A DNA stretch of 54,043 nucleotides, from the NCBI RefSeq assembly GCF_002937115.1, contig NZ_NHRY01000248.1, forward strand, positions 1 to 54,043. Direction: 5' to 3'. Origin of the DNA: Rhodopila globiformis. GTDB lineage: Bacteria; Pseudomonadota; Alphaproteobacteria; Acetobacterales; Acetobacteraceae. Shown in pieces: positions 47,068-54,043 of this stretch. The first letter of the stretch is position 1; the number at the start of each line of letters is the position of its first letter. A program made the position numbers and the translations under genes. The notes under the pieces are model-generated. The model was not told the origin of the DNA. It saw nothing but the letters and a program-made list of their open reading frames with translations, and did not search any database.

Positions 47068-49233
47068 ATGACGGCGGCGAGCATCGACCAGGAACTCCGC
47101 CTCCGCCTCCGTCAGCAGGAGATCCTGGCTGAACTCGGCACCCTCGCCCTGCGCGGCGTTCCGCGGGACACCCTGTTCCAGGAGGCGTGCCGCCTGGTTG
47201 CAGGTGGCCTGGAGACCCAGTTCTGCAAGGTGATGCGGTATCTCCCCGCGGACGATGAACTGCTCGTGATAGCCGGCGTCGGCTGGCACGAAGGCGTCGT
47301 TGGCCATGCCCGCCTCGGCGCCGACATCGCCTCCCCGGCCGGCTACGCGCTGAAGATCGGCAGCCCGGTGATTTCCAATTCGCTGCCGGCGGAAGGCCGG
47401 TTCCACACCCCGCAACTGCTGCTCGATCACGGCATCCATCGCGCCGTCAACGTCATCATCCGCTGCAACGAGGAGCATTTCGGCGTCCTGGAAGCCGACA
47501 GCCGGCACGACGGGGCGTTCGAGCCACAGGACCTGGCCTTCATGCAGGCCGCCGCCAACCTGCTCGGCCTGGCGCTGGAGCGGGAAAACAGCGATCAGGC
47601 GCTGGCCGCCTCGCACGCCCAGACCAACGACATCCTGGAAAGCATCAGCGACGCCTTCTACGCCGTCGACCATGACTGGCGGGTGACCTACTTCAACCGC
47701 AAGGCCGAGGAATTGTGGGGCCGCACCCGGGTGGCGCTGCTCGGCAAGGTCTTCTGGCAGGAATTCCCCGAGGCCGCCGGCAGCGCGATCCACCAGGCCC
47801 ATCTGCAGGCGGCGCGGGAACAACGCACGATCACCGTCGAGGCGCTGTCGCCGGTGCTCAGCCGCTGGGTCGACGTCACCATCTGTCCCGCCGAGAACGG
47901 GCTGTCGGTCTACCTGCGCGACATCACCGCGCGCAAGCAAAGCGAGGACACGCTGAAGCGCCTGACCGAGACCCTGGAGCAGCGGGTCCACGACCGCACG
48001 CTGGAACTGGCCGAGAGCAACCGGCGCCTGACCCGCGAAATCGACGAGCGCAAGGAGGCCGAGGCGGCGCTGATGCAGGCGCAGCGGCTGGAAGCAGTCG
48101 GCCAGCTGACCGGCGGCATCGCCCATGACTTCAACAACCTGCTGACCGCGGTCATCGGCAACCTGGAGCTGCTGCGTGCCGGCCTGACGGCGGAACGGGC
48201 GACCCGCCAGGCCGATGCCGCGCTGGCCGCTGCCCGCCGCGGCGGCGACCTGACGCGGCAGTTGCTGGCCTATGCGCGCAAGCAGTACGTCGAGCCGCGG
48301 CCGGTCGACGCCAACGCGGTGGTGATGCGCATGCGCGACCTGCTGGGCCGCAGCCTGGGCGGGCTGGTCTCCATCGAAACCGACCTGGCCACGGCCCTGT
48401 GGCCGGCGCTGGCGGACCCGGCGCAGCTCGAATCGATCGTGCTGAACCTGGCGATCAATGCGCGCGACGCGATGCCCGACGGCGGCAGGGTGCGGATCGC
48501 CACCCGCAACGTCGATGCCACGACGGACACCTTGCCCACGGAGCTGCAGCGCCGCGACTACGTGCTGGTGATGGTCGAGGACGCCGGCGTCGGCATGACG
48601 CCCGAGGTGCTGGCCAAGGCGTTCGAGCCGTTCTTCACCACCAAGGAGATCGGCAAGGGCAGCGGGCTGGGGCTGGCGCAGGTGCATGGGGTGGTGCAGC
48701 AACTCGGCGGCACGGCCCGGCTGCACAGCGTCGTCGGCGCCGGCACCCGGGTCGAGGTCTTCCTGCCGCGCGCCGGGCAACCGGCCGACGACGCCGAGAA
48801 GGCCGGTGCCCGGCCGGAGAACGCGCCGCCGCCGGGCGGCATCACCGTGCTGGTCATCGACGACCAGCCGGACGTGCGCGACGTCGCGGTGGCGTTCCTG
48901 GAGAACGCCGGCTATGCCGTGCGCAACGCCGGCAGCGGCGCCGAGGGCCTGGCGGCGCTGGACAGCGGACCGGTCTCGTTGGCGCTGGTCGACCACGGCA
49001 TGGCCGGCATGTCGGGCACCGAGTTCGTGCGCCAGGCACGGCAGCGCCAGCCCCGCCTGCCGGTGATCTACCTGACCGGCCATGCCGAGCCGCTGTTGCC
49101 CGAGGGGATCGATCCGAAGGATCGCGTGCTGACCAAGCCCTATGCGCCCGACGCCCTGCTGGAGGCGGTGCGGCGCGCGCTGGACGACGCCGCGGCGCCG
49201 TCAGCGGCCGACGGCAAACCGCAGGCCGATTGA
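47068..49233 (+). CDS. Hybrid sensor histidine kinase (GAF-PAS-HK-REC)
   Basis: This is a 721-residue predicted cytosolic kinase with no membrane helix. A GAF domain covers about 20-172 and a PAS domain about 185-290 (ESISDAFYAVDHDWRVTYFN). A coiled coil follows (295-335), then the H-box IAHDFNNLL with H353, a GHKL ATPase (LAINARDAMPDG, VEDAGVGM, GKGSGLGLAQV), and a C-terminal receiver (about 592-705) with DD598-599, D642, T670 and K690. The H-box type is that of soluble HWE/PAS hybrid kinases. No response regulator gene is adjacent. The sensed signal is unknown. Confidence 0.92.
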   Translation: MTAASIDQELRLRLRQQEILAELGTLALRGVPRDTLFQEACRLVAGGLETQFCKVMRYLPADDELLVIAGVGWHEGVVGHARLGADIASPAGYALKIGSPVISNSLPAEGRFHTPQLLLDHGIHRAVNVIIRCNEEHFGVLEADSRHDGAFEPQDLAFMQAAANLLGLALERENSDQALAASHAQTNDILESISDAFYAVDHDWRVTYFNRKAEELWGRTRVALLGKVFWQEFPEAAGSAIHQAHLQAAREQRTITVEALSPVLSRWVDVTICPAENGLSVYLRDITARKQSEDTLKRLTETLEQRVHDRTLELAESNRRLTREIDERKEAEAALMQAQRLEAVGQLTGGIAHDFNNLLTAVIGNLELLRAGLTAERATRQADAALAAARRGGDLTRQLLAYARKQYVEPRPVDANAVVMRMRDLLGRSLGGLVSIETDLATALWPALADPAQLESIVLNLAINARDAMPDGGRVRIATRNVDATTDTLPTELQRRDYVLVMVEDAGVGMTPEVLAKAFEPFFTTKEIGKGSGLGLAQVHGVVQQLGGTARLHSVVGAGTRVEVFLPRAGQPADDAEKAGARPENAPPPGGITVLVIDDQPDVRDVAVAFLENAGYAVRNAGSGAEGLAALDSGPVSLALVDHGMAGMSGTEFVRQARQRQPRLPVIYLTGHAEPLLPEGIDPKDRVLTKPYAPDALLEAVRRALDDAAAPSAADGKPQAD

Positions 49234-49251
49234 AACAGGCCGGCGGCGCGG

Positions 49252-49677
49252 CTACCGGTTCGGCCACAGCCCGGGGGTGGCGACCTCCAGCGAATGCCCG
49301 TCCGGGTCGCGGAAATACAGGCTGGTGCCGCCATGCGGCCAGCTCAGCCGGCTTTCCAGCGCGACGCCCTGCTCGGCCAGGTGCGCCTGCCAGGCGGCAA
49401 GCTCACCGTATGGAATGGCAAAGGCCAGGTGCAGCGCGCCACGCCCGTGGTGCGGCGGGATGAAGCCGCCGGACACGGGGGCGGGCGCGTCGGTCATGCC
49501 GTGGCGGAACAGCAACAGCACCTGCTCGCCGGGCACTTCCATGGCGCACATGCGCTCGTCCTGCATGAAGGCGGTGAAGCCGAACAGGCGTTCATAGAAG
49601 CGCCGCGACCGGTCCAGGTCTTCGACGTAGAGCGAGGTTTCGAGGATCTGGCTGACCCGGGGCGTGGCGCGCGACAT
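49252..49677 (-). CDS. VOC-family (glyoxalase/bleomycin resistance-like) protein
   Basis: This 141-residue protein has two beta-alpha-beta-beta-beta modules: LETSLYVEDLDRSRRFYERL and, later, ALHLAFAIPYGELAAWQAHL followed by SLYFRDPDGHSLEVAT. A metal-type His and the C-terminal Glu are present. The first module has Glu-Thr-Ser where many have a metal His. The substrate is unknown. It is convergent with the kinase gene. Confidence 0.85.
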   Translation of the reverse strand: MSRATPRVSQILETSLYVEDLDRSRRFYERLFGFTAFMQDERMCAMEVPGEQVLLLFRHGMTDAPAPVSGGFIPPHHGRGALHLAFAIPYGELAAWQAHLAEQGVALESRLSWPHGGTSLYFRDPDGHSLEVATPGLWPNR

Positions 49678-49800
49678 CGCTGCTGCTCTCCTTGTTGCGG
49701 ACAGCAGATGGGTCGGCGCCGCGGGGTTTGCAGGCGATGGGCAGCGGATGCGGGATCACAGCGCTGCGCGTGGTGCCGGGTTTGGCTGCCGGCCCTGGGC

Positions 49801-49956
49801 CAAACCGCTCGGGCAAACCGCTCGGGCAAACCGCTCGGGCAAACCGCTCGGGCAAACCCCTGGGGCAAACCGTTCGGGCAAACCCCCGGGGCAAACCCCC
49901 GGGGCAAACCCCCGGGGCAAACCCCCGGGGCAAACCCCCGGGGCAAACCTCGGAGG
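49801..49956. repeat. 13-bp tandem repeat (minisatellite), twelve units
   Basis: Units start every 13 bases from 49801. The first four read CAAACCGCTCGGG, two mixed units follow (CAAACCCCTGGGG and CAAACCGTTCGGG), then five read CAAACCCCCGGGG, and a degenerate last unit closes the array. Confidence 0.95.
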
Positions 49957-49998
49957 CAGCCCTCTGGGGCAGACCCGCCGGCGCGCGGGCCGCGGATG

Positions 49999-50376
49999 CT
50001 AGGGGTGCTGCGTCGCGAGGAAGGCGATCAGGTTGACGCGCTGCCGCGCATCCTTCAGGCCCGGGTAAGCCATGAAGGTCTTCGGCATGACCGCCCGCGG
50101 ATTGGCGAGGTAGCGATCCAGCGTCGCCGCGTTCCAGGTGATGCTGGCGTCCCGGTTCGCCGGCGAATACCTGAAGCCGGGAATTCGCCCGGCCTTGCGC
50201 CCAACGATGCCGTACAGGCTGGGTCCGGCGAGGTTCCTGCCTTCCGCCACCGAATGGCAGCGTGCGCATTGGATCTTGAACACGATCTGGCCCGCCGCGG
50301 CGTCCTGCGCCCGGGCGGGGCCGATGACGGCCCATACAATGGTCGTTACGATCGCCGCCAGCAAATGATGCCGCAT
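49999..50376 (-). CDS. Periplasmic class I cytochrome c (second copy)
   Basis: This 125-residue protein has a signal peptide ending near IGPARAQ and the heme motif CARCH at 37-41. GPSLYGIVGRKAG and a distal Met (FMAYPG, about 102) follow. It belongs to the small soluble c550/c-type carriers. ATG 50376 is preferred over an upstream ATG. It is the last gene of the cytochrome operon, 130 bases after its paralogue. Confidence 0.9.
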   Translation of the reverse strand: MRHHLLAAIVTTIVWAVIGPARAQDAAAGQIVFKIQCARCHSVAEGRNLAGPSLYGIVGRKAGRIPGFRYSPANRDASITWNAATLDRYLANPRAVMPKTFMAYPGLKDARQRVNLIAFLATQHP

Positions 50377-50506
50377 GTGCTTCCCAGGTCCCCTTGCCGC
50401 CGGCATGCCATTCCGCCGGCGGCACGGGCCTTAGGAGGCCGGAAGGCCATTGTCAATTCTTGACAACGCGTTCCGGCTGTCCCGGGAGCGTCTGCCCTGC
50501 CGGCGC

Positions 50507-50896
50507 CTACTTCAGCGTTTCAAGATAAGCGATGATGTCGGCGCGCTTCTGCGGGTCCGGCTGCCCGGGATAGCCCATCTTGGTGCCGGGCACGATCTTC
50601 TGCGGATGCTCGATGTACTTGAAGAGGACATCCGGCGTCCAGACGATGCCGGACTTGATGTTGGCCTCTGAATAGTTGTAGCCCGGCTCAATACCGGAAT
50701 GGCGGCCGACGACGCCGTACAGCGACGGGCCGACCTTGTTCCTTCCTTTGATATCGGTGTGGCACAGGATGCAGATGGTGTGGAACAGGTGCTTGCCTTC
50801 CACGGGGTCCCCCGGAGGGGCACTGCCGGCCCGGGCGGGGCTGCCCAGGGCAGCGGTGGCGGCAACGGCAACGGCAGCGGCAACAAAGCGCTTCAT
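50507..50896 (-). CDS. Periplasmic class I cytochrome c (first copy)
   Basis: This 129-residue protein has a signal peptide ([20 protein letters not shown], then ARA) and the heme motif CILCH at 42-46. [13 protein letters not shown] and the distal Met in GTKMGYPG (107) follow. AAGGA lies seven bases before ATG 50896. It is related to the next gene downstream, so the pair is likely a duplication that may divide the electron-transfer work. Confidence 0.92.
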   Translation of the reverse strand: MKRFVAAAVAVAATAALGSPARAGSAPPGDPVEGKHLFHTICILCHTDIKGRNKVGPSLYGVVGRHSGIEPGYNYSEANIKSGIVWTPDVLFKYIEHPQKIVPGTKMGYPGQPDPQKRADIIAYLETLK

Positions 50897-50940
50897 GGTC
50901 GAATCCTTGGTCATTGATTGATGGGACGGGCTGCCGGGAC

Positions 50941-51477
50941 TTACTTCGCCGGCAGCTTCGCCCGCAGGATCTCACCGATGACAATGACTGTCGGCTCGGT
51001 GACTTCCACGTCGGCCAGGTCGTCGGCGGCGAGATCCTTGGAGAATCCCAGCGTTATCTCGTCGTGTTCTTCCTGGGCGGCCTGCATGAGGGCGAGGTTC
51101 GCGGCGGTGATAGCGGCGTGGCTCTGCTGCAGCTTCTCCTTGTTCGCCTTCACGCGGTCGCTCATGGCAATGGCCCAGCGCATGTCGGGCGTCACCGTGC
51201 CGTCGGCAATGGCGGGCAGCAAGCTCAGCGGCGGCAGGATGAATTCATCCTCGAGCGCCATGTGCGCCTTCATCACCTCGGCCAGGTGTTTCGCGGCGGC
51301 GCCGGTCGGGGTGGTGCGCTGCGAGATTTTCCCGAGGTAGGCCAACACGCTGTCGTGCTCCATGGCGTCTGAGGGCGGAATGTTGTGCGCCGGCTGGGCA
51401 CTGGCGGCGAGCGGGACGGCCGCGGTCAACAGGCCGCCGAGCAGCATGGCAGCAAGAAGGCGTGGATTCTTGGACAT
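50941..51477 (-). CDS. Exported hemerythrin-like protein
   Basis: This 178-residue protein has a signal peptide ending in ASAQPA. A four-helix pattern with spaced His/Glu follows: EHDSVLAYL (H41), [20 protein letters not shown] (H64, H72, E76) and [10 protein letters not shown] (H138). The HxxxE spacing is typical of hemerythrin-like di-iron proteins, which bind O2 or sense iron/O2. Full ligand assignment is not possible by eye. It lies between the cytochrome-porin and the cytochromes. Confidence 0.65.
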   Translation of the reverse strand: MSKNPRLLAAMLLGGLLTAAVPLAASAQPAHNIPPSDAMEHDSVLAYLGKISQRTTPTGAAAKHLAEVMKAHMALEDEFILPPLSLLPAIADGTVTPDMRWAIAMSDRVKANKEKLQQSHAAITAANLALMQAAQEEHDEITLGFSKDLAADDLADVEVTEPTVIVIGEILRAKLPAK

Positions 51478-51642
51478 AGTGTTTCCTTTCCAGTTCTATC
51501 CGGGACGGACACCATTCCGCCCTATTCAGAACAAATCGTCAAGCGCATCAGGAATGCGTACGGAATGCGGCGCCCAGGCACGTGGCCAGCCGTCGGCCGG
51601 CAGGCCCGTCCCGGCGGCGCCGCACCGGGACGGGCCGTTTCG

Positions 51643-53073
51643 CTAAAAAATCATCCAGGCATACAGCACCAGGGTATTGTTGTTGGCGGCGGTGCGGCCA
51701 TTGCCGTAGTAATTCCTGCCGGCACCGTTGAACTCGGTATAGATCGTGTACTGGGCCCCGAGCTTGAGGTTCATCAGCGGCCGCCACAGCGAGTCGTCCT
51801 TGCCGAACGGCACCCAGTCGGCCTCGACAATGAAGGCGTTGCTGTTCGGGCTGGCGTTGGCGCTGCCTTCTATGGGATCGTTCGGGTTCGGCCCATAGAG
51901 CACCGGGTTCACCGGGCCCCAGATCTTGTGCCAGCCCAGGGTCACGCCATAGGTGTTCTTGTACCAGTAGGAGGCATTGACCTGGAAGTCGTTCAGGTCG
52001 TAGTTCGCCCCTAGTCCGCCGCCCGCCAGCGCGGCCGATCCGCCCAGATATTGGGTTTCACGCGTATAGATGCCCTGCACGACCCCAATGTTGTCGCCGG
52101 TGCCGAGGTACTGAAAGCCGCCGTCGAAGGCATAGTCGTTGTAGATGTTGCTGCCACCGTAGCCGCTGGTTACCTGGTTACTGTCCGCGAGGGGAGAGAG
52201 CGGATTGACGTTGGCGTGCATGAACACGAAGCCGAGCCACGATGACGTGTTGTCCGTGTTCCATTCATACGCCGCCCGCACGTACGGCGCGGGACTGTTG
52301 GTGCTGCCGACGCCGTAGCTGGTGCCCAGCCGCGCGAGCGTCCAGGAACTGAGCGTGCTGTAGGCGCCAGCTTCGAGATACAGTGAACTGTCATACCAGC
52401 CATAGGCCGTGTAGCCGATGACGTTATGGTTGAAGCCGGACTGCAGCATCGTCTGCGCCGCCGGGGTCGGTGCTATACCAGAACTGATATAGGGGAAGCT
52501 CCACGCCGGCGTGGTGTTGTAGGGATCCTGTACCGTGGGGTTGTTGTTCAGCGTGAAGCCGATGCGCAGGTCGTGCGCGCCAAGGTCGAGGTCGGTGGTG
52601 TAGGGCACGAAGTCGATGTTATCCATCCCAAGCGTGTTGTCGACGCCGGAATAGGTCATCAGCTGCGCCAGGGCGCCGCTGTGTTCACCAAGGTTGCCAG
52701 CGACGAACAGGCTGACCTGGTCAAGCGAGAAGTTGTTATTCGGCGCATAATGGTGCGGCACGGAATCGGCCGGGAAGCTCGCCTGCAGGGAGGTGAAGGT
52801 GGGCTGGATCATGACCGCCACCGGAATATGCGACACCCAGCCGGTGCCGCCGGTCAGCGTGTAGCCGCCGATCTTGAAGGACCGTCCGAATGGCGTCAGC
52901 TGCGGACCGAAGCCGCCGATATGGCATTGCACGCACGCCATGCCGGTCTGCGCGGCAAAGGCTGGAACGGCCTCGGCCGGCTTGATGGCCGGCAGCAACA
53001 ACGCCAACGATAACGGTAGAATACCGAGCTTAATTCCAACCAATTTAGTCGGATTTGGCACGTCTGATGCCAC
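51643..53073 (-). CDS. Monoheme cytochrome/beta-barrel fusion (Cyc2-like outer-membrane protein)
   Basis: This 476-residue protein has a signal peptide (LGILPLSLALLLPAI) and then one heme motif CVQCH at 47-51 within FAAQTGMACVQCHIGGFGPQ. PFGRSFKIGGYTL follows, then about 400 residues of alternating beta-strand pattern with aromatic girdle and a terminal Phe (LYAWMIF), as in outer-membrane porins. A single N-terminal heme plus barrel is the plan of Cyc2-type iron oxidases; related monoheme porin-like proteins of unknown role also exist. GTG 53073 follows AAGGGGGG; ATG 53097 lacks a Shine-Dalgarno sequence. It heads the operon and lies downstream of an FNR-type box. Confidence 0.72.
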   Translation of the reverse strand: MASDVPNPTKLVGIKLGILPLSLALLLPAIKPAEAVPAFAAQTGMACVQCHIGGFGPQLTPFGRSFKIGGYTLTGGTGWVSHIPVAVMIQPTFTSLQASFPADSVPHHYAPNNNFSLDQVSLFVAGNLGEHSGALAQLMTYSGVDNTLGMDNIDFVPYTTDLDLGAHDLRIGFTLNNNPTVQDPYNTTPAWSFPYISSGIAPTPAAQTMLQSGFNHNVIGYTAYGWYDSSLYLEAGAYSTLSSWTLARLGTSYGVGSTNSPAPYVRAAYEWNTDNTSSWLGFVFMHANVNPLSPLADSNQVTSGYGGSNIYNDYAFDGGFQYLGTGDNIGVVQGIYTRETQYLGGSAALAGGGLGANYDLNDFQVNASYWYKNTYGVTLGWHKIWGPVNPVLYGPNPNDPIEGSANASPNSNAFIVEADWVPFGKDDSLWRPLMNLKLGAQYTIYTEFNGAGRNYYGNGRTAANNNTLVLYAWMIF

Positions 53074-53131
53074 AGGAATCCCCCCTTTTGTAAGCATGCG
53101 GAATGATCGACTGGATGCCGCCGCGGGACCA

Positions 53132-53145
53132 TTGATCCAGATCAA
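53132..53145 (-). promoter_or_regulatory. FNR/FixK/Anr-type box upstream of the cytochrome operon
   Basis: TTGATCCAGATCAA matches the consensus TTGAT-N4-ATCAA exactly. Its centre is about 65 bases before the GTG start, and it would sit at -41.5 if transcription starts near 53097. It implies oxygen- or redox-dependent control (inference). Confidence 0.7.
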
Positions 53146-53330
53146 ATGTTTCGATCAAAGCGAAAAAATTTCGTGGTCCGTTATTTCCGAACATACGAAG
53201 CTATTGCGGGAACACTCCGCGATGGGCCGCACGGCGCGAGGCCGCCTCCGGGCCTGCCGCCATGGCCGCCGGGACAGGGGAATCGACGCCGGGCGGCCTG
53301 GCGGCTGGACCCGTTGCCTCACCGTCATGG

Positions 53331-53540
53331 CTGGCACCGCGCCCTGCGGGATGCACGCATCCTTGGGAACAATAAAAGAACAAATGCAAGATCAGATGCT
53401 TGCCCAATGTCCGGGGCCATTCCTTGATCGTCACGTCCCGGACAGGCCGGGCCATGATGGGGCGGGAACGGCTGCGGCGAATCGTTTTTTGAGATCTGTC
53501 CATGCGGCACGGACACGCCCCGCCATGACGGTGAAGGAAA
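53331..53540. repeat. Degenerate palindromic-repeat half-units
   Basis: ACCGTCATGGCTGGCACC (53331), CGTCCCGGACAGGCCGGGCC (53435) and GGACACGCCCCGCCATGACG (near 53520) are broken relatives of the family. No gene lies between 53146 and 53699. Confidence 0.5.
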
Positions 53541-53699
53541 GGACCTTGCTCAGCCGCTCCGCCGGTCCCGATCGCCCCGGGGCAGGTCGCCCCATTCCGG
53601 CCCGTCCGCAGGTGGGCGCGCGTGGCTTTCCGTTGTCGATCTGGATCAGGCCGCCCGTCCGGTCTATTGACCGCGGTCTTCTGGTCAGGAACAGGCAGG

Positions 53700-53948
53700 A
53701 TGGCGCGCGAGACGTTCTATGTGGTGCAGGCATTCAGGGCCGGCAAAGGCAAGCGCCTGACGGCGGACCCGGCGATCCCGTGCTCGTCGGCCGAAGGGGC
53801 GCGCCGGCGGGCCGAGATCCTGGCCGCCACCAAGGCGGGAGTCGTCGCCTTCGCGACCTCGGGCGACGCCGAGCTTGGCGAATATGACGACGAGCCGACG
53901 ATCCTGTTCCGGGCCGGCCGCCTGCCCGGGCCGTTCGAGGCAAGCTGA
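53700..53948 (+). CDS. Small conserved-looking hypothetical protein
   Basis: This 82-residue protein starts MARETFYVVQAFRAGKGKRL and ends DDEPTILFRAGRLPGPFEAS. The pattern recalls short alphaproteobacterial proteins of unknown function. AGGAA lies eight bases upstream of the ATG. The frame extends upstream, but that part lacks coding character. Confidence 0.65.
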   Translation: MARETFYVVQAFRAGKGKRLTADPAIPCSSAEGARRRAEILAATKAGVVAFATSGDAELGEYDDEPTILFRAGRLPGPFEAS

Positions 53949-54043
53949 AGCCGGCCGCGCCGGCCGGGCGGGCCTTGTCCGCGCCGGCGGCTCCCGGACG
54001 AGCTCTCTCGCCGTCCCGCCCTCGCCGTCCCGCCCTCGCTGTC

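Noticed and set aside
46675-49083. An 802-codon open frame on the minus strand
   Set aside because: It is the shadow of the histidine kinase; its translation is Arg/Gly/Gln-rich without motifs, a usual effect of GC-rich third positions. The same holds for the long minus-strand frame at 1701-3314 and the plus-strand frame at 36079-37857.
49801-49956. CRISPR array
   Set aside because: Units are contiguous 13-mers with no spacers and no cas genes are near.
49592-50425. Open frames across the 13-bp repeat encoding GLPRGFAPGVCPG-type repeats
   Set aside because: A 13-bp array stays open in several frames by composition alone; the frames overlap a clear cytochrome c gene and a VOC gene.

Overview
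The window looks like a chromosomal stretch of a high-GC alphaproteobacterium, most plausibly Rhodospirillales/Acetobacteraceae-like. The evidence is a red-type (form IC) RuBisCO operon with cbbX, the aerobic cobaltochelatase pair cobS/cobT preceded by a J-domain gene, alphaproteobacterial-style RpoH, hisZ-purA, and many intergenic palindromes. The taxonomic call is inference; no rRNA is present.

Layout. 1-2.9 kb: tail of an unrecognised ORF, then a 5'-damaged, frameshifted surface protein (SdrD-B-like/DUF11-like/ice-binding-like). 3.1-4.8 kb: Nudix hydrolase, small lipoprotein, tRNA-Glu(CTC), DUF6476-like membrane protein. 4.9-7.0 kb: rluD and rpoH. 7.2-12.7 kb: N-formylglutamate amidohydrolase, a membrane-anchored pseudokinase with a small membrane partner, GlsB/YeaQ-like protein, YidB-like protein, an unknown gene. 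13.2-15.7 kb: hisZ-purA. 15.7-21.1 kb: an accessory island with a Xre/RES toxin-antitoxin pair, a decayed partial copy of hisZ, and a visibly AT-richer, translationally coupled three-gene operon (small HEPN-like protein, ParA-like KGGVGR ATPase, P-loop ATPase). 21.1-25.5 kb: MBOAT/SGNH acyl-transfer pair and htpG. 26.2-30.6 kb: M17 aminopeptidase, MarR regulator, M20 peptidase, a lipoprotein and a Pro/Ala-rich secreted protein. 30.8-33.3 kb: frameshifted surface-protein pseudogene, aroQ and a coupled Gfo/Idh oxidoreductase. 34.0-41.9 kb: divergent cbbR and cbbF-P-A-L-S-X-E. 42.8-46.6 kb: J-domain gene, cobS, cobT. 47.1-49.7 kb: hybrid histidine kinase and a VOC protein. 50.0-53.1 kb: minus-strand operon for a monoheme cytochrome/beta-barrel fusion, a hemerythrin-like protein and two small c-type cytochromes, with a perfect FNR/FixK-type box upstream. 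53.7 kb: small conserved hypothetical gene.

How parts may work together. The cbb operon encodes CO2 fixation with its own regulator and activase. The cytochrome-porin operon could feed electrons from outside the cell, which would fit a facultative autotroph or photoferrotroph-like lifestyle (inference). RpoH and a candidate sigma-32 promoter in front of htpG are both here. The island at 15.7-21.1 kb resembles a defence island, and its ATPase operon is the best candidate for an undescribed system. A family of palindromic repeats (at least fifteen full or half units) fills most intergenic gaps and sits inside the cbb and cob operons, where it may shape mRNA stability.
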